From contig CANCFV010000002.1 of the NCBI GenBank assembly GCA_947377275.1, forward strand, positions 1 to 64,000: 64,000 nt of DNA, given 5' to 3'. The DNA is from Burkholderiales bacterium. GTDB lineage: Bacteria > Pseudomonadota > Gammaproteobacteria > Burkholderiales > Burkholderiaceae_C. This document shows, in pieces, positions 56,906 to 64,000 of this stretch. A model generated the notes under the pieces. The model searched no databases and was not told where the DNA came from. It saw only the letters and a program-made list of their open reading frames with translations. How positions within the stretch are numbered: position 1 is the first letter of the stretch; each line of letters starts with the position of its first letter. A program made the position numbers and the translations under genes.

Positions 56906-58093
56906 TCAGTGCGCTTGCTCAGCGGTAACCCCGCCGATGGCACGCTCGTAAATCGAGATCAACTCTCGGTAGTTTTGCTCGGGAGAGTAACGTGACTCGT
57001 ACTCTGCCCGAGCCGCAGAACCCATGCGCGCCATTTCTTGTGGATGCGCATCGGCCCACCGCAATTTCGCGACGAAATCGGCCGCGTCGCCGGGGTTGAA
57101 CAGCAACCCTGTTCGACCGTCGGCCACCAACTCGGCCATCGAACCCAAGCGGCTGGCAATGACCGGCACGCCGCTGGCGAAAGCCTCAACCAGCGTTCGG
57201 GGAAAACCTTCGTAACAGACGCTGGGCAACACAAGGTAAGACGCTCGCGTCAGACGCTGCATGATCTCGCTCAAAGGCAAAAAACCTGCATAGGCCTCAC
57301 CCGCAACCGCTTTTACCTGGGCCTCGAATGGCCCACTGCCGATGATCGTGAGCTCATGCGCCGGGTAAGCCGACAAGGCGGCCATCAGCACCTCAACTCC
57401 CTTTTCGACAGACAGCCTGCCGACCGAGAGCCCGCCCCGGCGCCCGCTGACATCAGGCACAGGAACCCAAGGCACGAAATTGGGTTTGACGTCGATGCGA
57501 TCGGCGGGAAAACCGCCTGCAATGAACTTGCCACGACAGAACTGGTTGAGCGCAATGTACCGCGACACTTTCCGATCGAAAGTCTTCAAACCGCGATGCA
57601 CGGCCAACATGCCAACCAAAGCACCCGTCTGCAACACAGAGTCGCGGTAACAACTGTGCTTGAGCGCCGGCAAGGGCAGCTTGCCGAGGCAGTCCTCACA
57701 CACAGCGCCGTCGCGCAAGAACGTGGCCTGAGGACACATCAGCCTGAAGTTGTGCAAGGTTTGCACAACCGGCACGCCTGCTTTGTCCGCGGCCCAATAA
57801 ATGGACGGCGAGATGAGCGGCCAGCTGTTGTGCACATGCAGGACATCGGGGCGGAAGCGCTCGACCGCATCGGCAAGCTCCTGCATGGTACGGCGCGACC
57901 ACACCGCCTGAGCCGCAACGCCGAGTTTGGAGGCGCCTGCCACGTCGTCGTTGTGCCGACTCAGCAATGACACCGCATGGCCACGCTCTGTAAGCAAATC
58001 CATTTCGGCGTCGACGACGCTGTCCTCACCACCGCGCAATTGATACGCGTTGTGAGCCACCAGCACCCTCAGTCCACCCGTCCCTGTTGACAT
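56906..58093 (-). CDS. glycosyltransferase family 4
   Basis: [59 protein letters not shown]. Confidence 0.93.
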   Translation of the reverse strand: MSTGTGGLRVLVAHNAYQLRGGEDSVVDAEMDLLTERGHAVSLLSRHNDDVAGASKLGVAAQAVWSRRTMQELADAVERFRPDVLHVHNSWPLISPSIYWAADKAGVPVVQTLHNFRLMCPQATFLRDGAVCEDCLGKLPLPALKHSCYRDSVLQTGALVGMLAVHRGLKTFDRKVSRYIALNQFCRGKFIAGGFPADRIDVKPNFVPWVPVPDVSGRRGGLSVGRLSVEKGVEVLMAALSAYPAHELTIIGSGPFEAQVKAVAGEAYAGFLPLSEIMQRLTRASYLVLPSVCYEGFPRTLVEAFASGVPVIASRLGSMAELVADGRTGLLFNPGDAADFVAKLRWADAHPQEMARMGSAARAEYESRYSPEQNYRELISIYERAIGGVTAEQAH

Positions 58094-58097
58094 GAAA

Positions 58098-58796
58098 TCA
58101 CGAACCAAAAATACGGGGTCGGACTTGCGGGCTCAGGCTGGCGTACCAATCACGCGCAAACGCCTCTTGCAGCGCATACTCCGATTGGGTATCGGTGCCC
58201 ACGGAAGACAAACGCACCAACATGCCATCGACGATTTGACCTTGCAATCCGTAACGCAGTTGCTGAATCTTGCGCTGCACACCCGGTAGCGCCGTGTGGG
58301 TCCCCAAGGTCACCCAGTACATGATGGGCTCGGTCCGAGGCCCGACCGCAGCCACAAGCCTCATGGCTGTGACGTCCCCGGCGGGGAAGGCGACCGCCTT
58401 GGGGCCGACCTTGTTGATCAAGAATCCCTGGGCAACGTAACAAAACTCAGGACGGTGCGCTGCGGTTGACTCGGAATTCTGGTCGCGCCCATACGCCAGC
58501 GCCAACATGACACGCTGGCCCTTGCTGTTGACATAGGTGCGCGCCAGCGATTGCGAGTAAATCGCGTCCATTTTGCTCTGGAGCTGAGGGTCCGCCACAA
58601 CCACGCGACCTGCTGGGTCCTCTTGCCAGTCGCCGATCCGCTGGGGAGCAACCTGATCCAAGTGCATGGGCGCCATGTCATCGGCCAGGTAATGCCGAGG
58701 TTCAAGAAGGTAGGCGGCGGCGGCCGCTGCCAACATCAAAGCGAACGCCACGAAGAGGGCCTTGTGGACCTTGCCAATCGAATCAGACGCGAGCAC
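58098..58796 (-). CDS. epsI: exosortase-associated protein EpsI (GTG start)
   Basis: DMAPMHLDQVAPQRIGDWQED...; HRPEFCYVAQGFLINK (Cys in the EpsI context). Confidence 0.9.
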   Translation of the reverse strand: MLASDSIGKVHKALFVAFALMLAAAAAAYLLEPRHYLADDMAPMHLDQVAPQRIGDWQEDPAGRVVVADPQLQSKMDAIYSQSLARTYVNSKGQRVMLALAYGRDQNSESTAAHRPEFCYVAQGFLINKVGPKAVAFPAGDVTAMRLVAAVGPRTEPIMYWVTLGTHTALPGVQRKIQQLRYGLQGQIVDGMLVRLSSVGTDTQSEYALQEAFARDWYASLSPQVRPRIFGS

Positions 58797-59694
58797 GGGC
58801 GCCTCCTTGGTCGTCAAAGCGTTTGGCAAGCAACTGGTCAAACCCAAAGGTCAAGACCAAGGCCACCGCGAACAAAACCATGCCAGAGAACGAGTGGGCA
58901 AACCCCTGCCCGACCTCATCGCCAAAATGAAACGTGAGCAACACCAAAGTGATCACCCGAATGACATTCGACACGAATGAAATAGGGACGATCATCAAAG
59001 CCAGCAGCAAATTGCGTGTTTTGGACTTGTAATCCATGATGTTCATGTAAAGCAAACCCAGGGACTCCAGCGTGAAAAGGGAGTTCAAACCTGAGCAAGC
59101 GTCGGCAACAAGCAGCTGGTAAGGGCCTACCGTCAAAGTCACGCCCGTGCGCCCAATGGGGTAATGCATCCAATACATGAGCTGCTCAGCCACCACCGAA
59201 ACAGCCATTTTCAAAGGCAAGGTGATGGCCTGAGCCAAAACACCAGGTATTGGCACGGCGAATATCAAAAAAACCACTGGAAACCAGACCAGTTTCAGCC
59301 CGCGGGTGCCCGCCAGCAACAAAATGCCCGCCGCCAAAACAGGAATCTGGGCCAGCGCTTCCAGCTCACCCACGGCTTGAGAGCGACCAAGCGCATACAT
59401 CAACAAGGCTGGCAGCAGCAACGCAAACGCGGGCCCGACGGCAGGCACCGCCACTCGGTCAAACAACTGGTGCCTCTTGGACCAAATCAGCCACACGCTG
59501 GCGCCGATGATCATGGGGCCATGCCCCTGGTCGTCAGAAGCCCACGATGTGTGTGCCAAACGGTAATAAGTTGGGGCAAAAAGTGCCAGGTAGCCAAGCA
59601 AAAACACCCCCAGCGACCACAGCGGGAGCAAAATTTGATCGGTGGCTTTTGCAGGTGCTGGTGCACCCGACGTTTGTAGAACTGGCTGCGCCAT
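58783..59694 (-). CDS. xrtB: exosortase B
   Basis: VADACSGLNSLFTLESLGLLYMNI (catalytic Cys), SFVSNVIRVITLVLLTFHFGDEVGQGFAHSFSGMVLF (Arg/His). Confidence 0.94.
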   Translation of the reverse strand: MAQPVLQTSGAPAPAKATDQILLPLWSLGVFLLGYLALFAPTYYRLAHTSWASDDQGHGPMIIGASVWLIWSKRHQLFDRVAVPAVGPAFALLLPALLMYALGRSQAVGELEALAQIPVLAAGILLLAGTRGLKLVWFPVVFLIFAVPIPGVLAQAITLPLKMAVSVVAEQLMYWMHYPIGRTGVTLTVGPYQLLVADACSGLNSLFTLESLGLLYMNIMDYKSKTRNLLLALMIVPISFVSNVIRVITLVLLTFHFGDEVGQGFAHSFSGMVLFAVALVLTFGFDQLLAKRFDDQGGARARV

Positions 59695-60019
59695 GTCGGT
59701 GTGGGAGCGTTGGAAGTGGCAAGAGGGCTGAACGCCCCCCATGTCCTAGATTGTGTCTCAAGGCTGTGAGAAGTTCCCCACACGAACGGCTGGTAACAAC
59801 CCGGCAGGGTTTACACCCAAACCCAAAAGGGAACCAAGTCACAGTACGGCGCTCTGAACTTCACCGGTGAGGTCAGCACAGGGAAAAACCTAGGCTGGTA
59901 TCAGTGGGTTTCCCCGAATCCAGCCGCAGCACCCCCAACCTACAATGTTAAACATCAGGGAAGAGGCACCGATAGAACAGGTGCTCCGCCACACAAAAAA
60001 CCCCAAACAGGGGACGTCT

Positions 60020-60892
60020 ATGAGACATCCAGATCCCAATTTCGGCTACCCATCTCTCTCGTTCGCTGAACACGAACGCGTGCTGACCCGTCTGAAGCTC
60101 AAGCCCAGCAAGAGCTTCCTTCGCAGGGGTGCCTATGTGCTGGACTCGCACATTGACGCCGTCAGCTGGGATGACGCCATTTCCCGCATCGCAGCATGGA
60201 GCGCACGACACCAGTCGCGTTATGTCACCTTGTGCAATGTGCACTCGGTGGTCACCGCGAGCCAATGCACCGAATTCAACGCGGTCCTGAGTCAGGCGGA
60301 CATGGCTCTGCCCGACGGCGCCCCAGTTGCGTGGGCTTTGCGCCGCGAAGGATTCGCCCAACAACAACGCATCAACGGACCGGACCTGACTTGGCGTTAC
60401 CTGGCAGTCGCTGAAAAGCTGGGGCAATCGGTGTTTTTCTACGGCAGCACCGAAGACACGTTGGCCAAGCTGCTGTCGCGCATCCGCACAGAATTCCCCA
60501 AATTGCGCGTGGCTGGCGCCATGTCGCCCCCCTACCGTGCGCTGACCGAGCAAGAAGACCAAGCACACGTGAACCTGATCAACCAGTCGGGCGCCAACGT
60601 TGTGTTCGTTGGCTTGGGCTGCCCCAAGCAAGAAACCTGGATGGCGGCACACCGTGGCCGCATCCAAGCTGTGATGCTCGGCGTCGGCGCGGCCTTCGAC
60701 TACCACGCCGGCACGATCGAACGCGCACCGGCTTGGATGCAGAAAGCTGGCTTGGAATGGCTGCACCGTCTGGCCAGCGAGCCACGCCGCTTGGCCAAGC
60801 GCTACGCCGTGACCAACACGGTGTTCATTTACAGAATGATGAAATCTGCGCTGCTGGGACAACCCAGCCGGCGCAAAGAAGAATCGGTCTGA
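60020..60892 (+). CDS. WecB/TagA/CpsF family glycosyltransferase
   Basis: YVTLCNVHSVVTASQ...ADMALPDGAPVAWALRREG...RINGPDLTWRYL; VVFVGLGCPKQETWMA. Confidence 0.94.
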   Translation: MRHPDPNFGYPSLSFAEHERVLTRLKLKPSKSFLRRGAYVLDSHIDAVSWDDAISRIAAWSARHQSRYVTLCNVHSVVTASQCTEFNAVLSQADMALPDGAPVAWALRREGFAQQQRINGPDLTWRYLAVAEKLGQSVFFYGSTEDTLAKLLSRIRTEFPKLRVAGAMSPPYRALTEQEDQAHVNLINQSGANVVFVGLGCPKQETWMAAHRGRIQAVMLGVGAAFDYHAGTIERAPAWMQKAGLEWLHRLASEPRRLAKRYAVTNTVFIYRMMKSALLGQPSRRKEESV

Positions 60893-60914
60893 CCCTCAGT
60901 TTGAGCCCCACTCG

Positions 60915-60939
60915 AAACGCCGCGTTCTTCGCGGCGTTT
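60915..60939 (+). terminator. intrinsic terminator
   Basis: AAACGCCGCG-TTCTT-CGCGGCGTTT + T: perfect 10-bp stem, 5-nt loop, 23 nt after the wecG-like stop. Confidence 0.85.
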
Positions 60940-61078
60940 TCACATTTGGGCGCCCCACGGACGGGTCAGTGCAATAGATTGACACAATCACCCCCTAAAC
61001 TGCACCAAAACAGGTAGGCAATGGCTTCAGGAGATCGCAGCTCTGGGCCCTGGCTTCCTGCGAACGATTTCGAGACGC

Positions 61079-62011
61079 ATGAAAACTGACGCGAAAATTT
61101 ACGTGGCGGGACACCGAGGCATGGTGGGCTCGGCCTTGGTTCGTCGACTGGCTCAGGGCGGTCACAAGCAAGTGATCACACGCACGCACCAAGAGCTCGA
61201 CTTGCTGGACCAGCGCGCCGTGCACGACTTCCTACAAACCGAGCGGCCTGATTACATCTACATCGCCGCGGCGAAAGTGGGTGGCATCCAGGCCAACAAC
61301 ATCTACCGCGCCGACTTCATCTACCAAAACCTGATGATCGAGGCCAACTTGGTGCATGGTGCCCACCTCGCCGGTGTGCAAAGCCTGATGTTCTTGGGCT
61401 CCAGTTGCATCTACCCGAAGATGGCTCCCCAGCCGATGACCGAGGACGCGCTGCTCACCGGCCTACTCGAACCCACGAACGAGCCCTATGCGATCGCCAA
61501 AATCGCAGGCATCAAGTTGTGCGAGGCCTACAACGCGCAACACGGACGTCAGTACATCAGCGTGATGCCCACCAACCTCTACGGCATCAACGACAACTAC
61601 GACCTGAACAACAGCCATGTGCTGCCTGCCCTGATCCGCAAAGCCCATGAAGCAAAGCTGCGCGGCGATGCCCAACTGGTGGTCTGGGGCACGGGCACGC
61701 CCATGCGTGAATTCCTCTACGCAGACGACCTGGCTGACGCCTGCGTGCACCTGATGCTGTCGGGCTACACCGGTCCATTGGTGAACATTGGCACGGGCAG
61801 CGACGTCACGATCCGCGAGCTGGCTGAGACCGTGGTGGACGTCGTGGGATTTGAAGGCGCCCTGACCTTCGACACCAGCAAACCCGATGGCACGCCTCGC
61901 AAATTGATGGATGTCTCCCGACTCAAATCGCTGGGATGGCAAGCCAAAACCAGCCTTCGCGAGGGCATTGCCCTGGCTTACCAAGACTTTCTGAGCAAAG
62001 AAATCAATTGA
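61079..62011 (+). CDS. fcl: GDP-L-fucose synthase
   Basis: [61 protein letters not shown]. Confidence 0.96.
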   Translation: MKTDAKIYVAGHRGMVGSALVRRLAQGGHKQVITRTHQELDLLDQRAVHDFLQTERPDYIYIAAAKVGGIQANNIYRADFIYQNLMIEANLVHGAHLAGVQSLMFLGSSCIYPKMAPQPMTEDALLTGLLEPTNEPYAIAKIAGIKLCEAYNAQHGRQYISVMPTNLYGINDNYDLNNSHVLPALIRKAHEAKLRGDAQLVVWGTGTPMREFLYADDLADACVHLMLSGYTGPLVNIGTGSDVTIRELAETVVDVVGFEGALTFDTSKPDGTPRKLMDVSRLKSLGWQAKTSLREGIALAYQDFLSKEIN

Positions 62012-62061
62012 GTTCGGTGCACCGAGCTCACGGCCCATCCAAAAACTGACTTCCGCTGAGC

Positions 62062-63165
62062 ATGACCAAAGCAATGATTCTGGCCGCTGGCCAAGGCACC
62101 CGCATTCGCCCTCTGACCAAGGGCATGCCCAAACCCATGATCCCCATCCTGGGCAAGCCGGTGCTGGAGTATTTGATCGAGCACCTGGCTCGGCATGGCA
62201 TCAAAGAGATCATGATCAACGTGGCTTACCACCACTGGAAGATCGAGAATTACTTTGGTGACGGCAAACGCTGGGGCGTTGAAATTGGTTACTCGTTCGA
62301 AGGAGAGCGGGTGCACGGTGAGATCACGCCCAAGCCCTTGGGCTCGGCCGGCGGCATGCGCTACATCCAGGATTTCAGCGGCTTTTTCGACGAGACCACT
62401 TTGGTGATGTGCGGTGACGCCATCATCGACCTGGACATCACGGCCGCTTTGGCCGAACACCACGCCAAGGGCGCCGTGGCCAGCGTGGTCACCCTGGAGG
62501 TGCCCCGCGATCAAGTGAAGAACTACGGGATCGTGGTCGCCGACGACAACGGCAAGGTCTTGTCCTTCCAGGAAAAGCCCAAGCCCGAAGAGGCCCTCTC
62601 GACACTGGCCAGCACGGGCATCTACATCTTTGAACCTTCGGTTCTGGCGCATGTGCCTGCAGGCAAAGAGTACGACATCGGCAGCGAACTCTTCCCCACG
62701 CTGGTCAAGCAAGGGCTGCCCTTCTTTGCGCAGAGCCGGCCTTTCCACTGGATCGACATTGGCCGCGTGAGCGACTACTGGACAGTGCTGCAGCGCGTGC
62801 TCGCGGGCGAAATCGCCGACATGCACATGCCTGGCAAAGAAGTGCGCCCAGGCGTGTGGGTTGGGCTGAACACCCAGATTGACTGGGATCAGGTCAAGAT
62901 CCAGGGGCCGGTTTACATCGGCTCGGGCAGCCGCATCGAGGCAGGCGTGTCCATCGAAGGCCCGGCTTGGCTGGGCAATGGCTGCTTGCTGCGCCAAGGC
63001 AGCCAACTCACCCGCAGCGTGTTGTTTGACTACACGCGCCTGAACGCTGATGCGGCCCTGACAGACGTGATTGCATCGCCACAGTACGTGGTCGACCGCA
63101 ACGGCCACACCACCTACCAGGGCGAGGAAGGCACCAGCTTGCGCTGGGGCGACGCTCGCGCCTGA
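62062..63165 (+). CDS. mannose-1-phosphate guanylyltransferase-like NDP-sugar pyrophosphorylase with LbH domain
   Basis: MTKAMILAAGQGTRIRPLTKGMPKPMIPILGKPVLEYLIEHLARHGI; C-terminal hexapeptide-like repeats. Confidence 0.92.
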   Translation: MTKAMILAAGQGTRIRPLTKGMPKPMIPILGKPVLEYLIEHLARHGIKEIMINVAYHHWKIENYFGDGKRWGVEIGYSFEGERVHGEITPKPLGSAGGMRYIQDFSGFFDETTLVMCGDAIIDLDITAALAEHHAKGAVASVVTLEVPRDQVKNYGIVVADDNGKVLSFQEKPKPEEALSTLASTGIYIFEPSVLAHVPAGKEYDIGSELFPTLVKQGLPFFAQSRPFHWIDIGRVSDYWTVLQRVLAGEIADMHMPGKEVRPGVWVGLNTQIDWDQVKIQGPVYIGSGSRIEAGVSIEGPAWLGNGCLLRQGSQLTRSVLFDYTRLNADAALTDVIASPQYVVDRNGHTTYQGEEGTSLRWGDARA

Positions 63166-63174
63166 CCGACTGCG

Positions 63175-63912
63175 TCACAAGGCGATCTTGACGAAGATCG
63201 CCTCGGGGATGTGCTTGATGATCAGCATGATGTACCGCCAGAAACCTGGCGTGTACACGATGCTTCGGCCTTGATCGATGGCGCGCGTGATGTCGCGGGC
63301 CACTTGGTCAGGCTTGGCCCACAAGGCGCCCTTCTTGAGGTGGGCGGTCATGGGGGTGTCCACAAAGCCAGGCTTGATGGTCACAACGCTCACCCCCTTC
63401 TTGGCCAGGCGTTGGCGCAGGCCCGATGCAAAGGCCGACACCAGTGCCTTGGCGCTGCCATAAACATAATTGCTCTGCCGGCCACGGTCGCCGGCCACCG
63501 ACGAGATCACGGCGATTGCGCCGTGCCCTTGTTGTTCGAACTGCTCGCCAGCCAAGGTCATCAGGGCGATGACCGAGGTGCCGTTGGTGGCCACCTCGCG
63601 CAGGGCGTAGGCCACGTCTTGCTGCGCCTTGGGTTGGTCGGTCAAGGTGCCATGGGCGATGAGGACCGTATCGAGCCCCCCCATGGACTGGGTGGCTGCA
63701 TCGAACAGCGCGGCGTGTTGATCGAACGCTGTCGCATCAAACACCTGAGTGCCCACCTTGGCAGCGCCTCGCGTTTGCAGGTCTGCAGCCACAGACTGGA
63801 GCTGGGCGTCACTGCGGGCCGCCAAGAAAAGGTGGTCGCCACGCTGCGCCCATTGCCTTGCGCAAGCCTCGGCGATGGCCGACGTGGCCCCGACGATCAG
63901 GATTTTTCTCAT
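63175..63912 (-). CDS. SDR family oxidoreductase (DprE2-like)
   Basis: MRKILIVGATSAIAEACARQWAQRGD; AVISSVAGDRGRQSNYVYGSAKAL (Ser/Tyr/Lys). Confidence 0.9.
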   Translation of the reverse strand: MRKILIVGATSAIAEACARQWAQRGDHLFLAARSDAQLQSVAADLQTRGAAKVGTQVFDATAFDQHAALFDAATQSMGGLDTVLIAHGTLTDQPKAQQDVAYALREVATNGTSVIALMTLAGEQFEQQGHGAIAVISSVAGDRGRQSNYVYGSAKALVSAFASGLRQRLAKKGVSVVTIKPGFVDTPMTAHLKKGALWAKPDQVARDITRAIDQGRSIVYTPGFWRYIMLIIKHIPEAIFVKIAL

Positions 63913-64000
63913 GTGATCTCCATGACCCTGCGCCAAAAGCCGGAGCCAAAGCGAGGGTCGACATACGAAGCAAACTCAGACCAGCGCGGGTAGCCCGCCT
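63909..64000 (-). CDS. C-terminal fragment of an upstream gene, possibly DprE1-like FAD-binding oxidoreductase (partial)
   Basis: Minus frame AGYPRWSEFASYVDPRFGSGFWRRVMEIT* overlapping the SDR start (ATGA). Identity inferred mainly from pairing with the SDR. Confidence 0.45.
   Translation of the reverse strand, partial: AGYPRWSEFASYVDPRFGSGFWRRVMEIT

Noticed and set aside
1-64000. CRISPR arrays, rRNA or tRNA genes
   Set aside because: No regularly spaced repeats and no recognisable tRNA or rRNA sequence seen by eye; a tRNAscan/CRISPR tool run would be needed to be certain.

Overview
High-GC, probably betaproteobacterial (Burkholderiales-like) chromosomal window. The left ~2.1 kb has lower GC and looks accessory. 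It holds a minus-strand ORF, open through the left edge and missing from the supplied ORF track, that reads as a GNAT acetyltransferase / PIN nuclease-fold / second GNAT-like fusion protein. A textbook LexA (SOS) box lies ~165 bp upstream of it. From ~2.3 kb onward the sequence is ordinary chromosome: LysR + SbtA-type bicarbonate transporter; two convergent AT3-SGNH acyltransferases; a complete Nit1C (nitrilase / radical SAM / AIR-synthase-like / GNAT / glycosyltransferase / flavoprotein) cluster with a divergent MocR regulator and an iterated GCGATCA operator-like array; CcoG; a second MocR; ispB/ubiH; proA; queC; LemA/M48; HPr/EIIA-Man; TlpA; a YhdP-type AsmA protein; glnE; a rhomboid/rhombosortase-like gene. 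From 45.4 kb to the right edge lies an exosortase-B-type exopolysaccharide locus (epsD, epsF, epsG, GH39-like hydrolase, glycosyltransferases, polymerase, flippase, gmd, epsI, xrtB, wecG-like, fcl, GDP-mannose pyrophosphorylase-like, and a DprE2/DprE1-like pair). I saw no rRNA, tRNA or CRISPR array. All calls are from reading the sequence; no searches were run.
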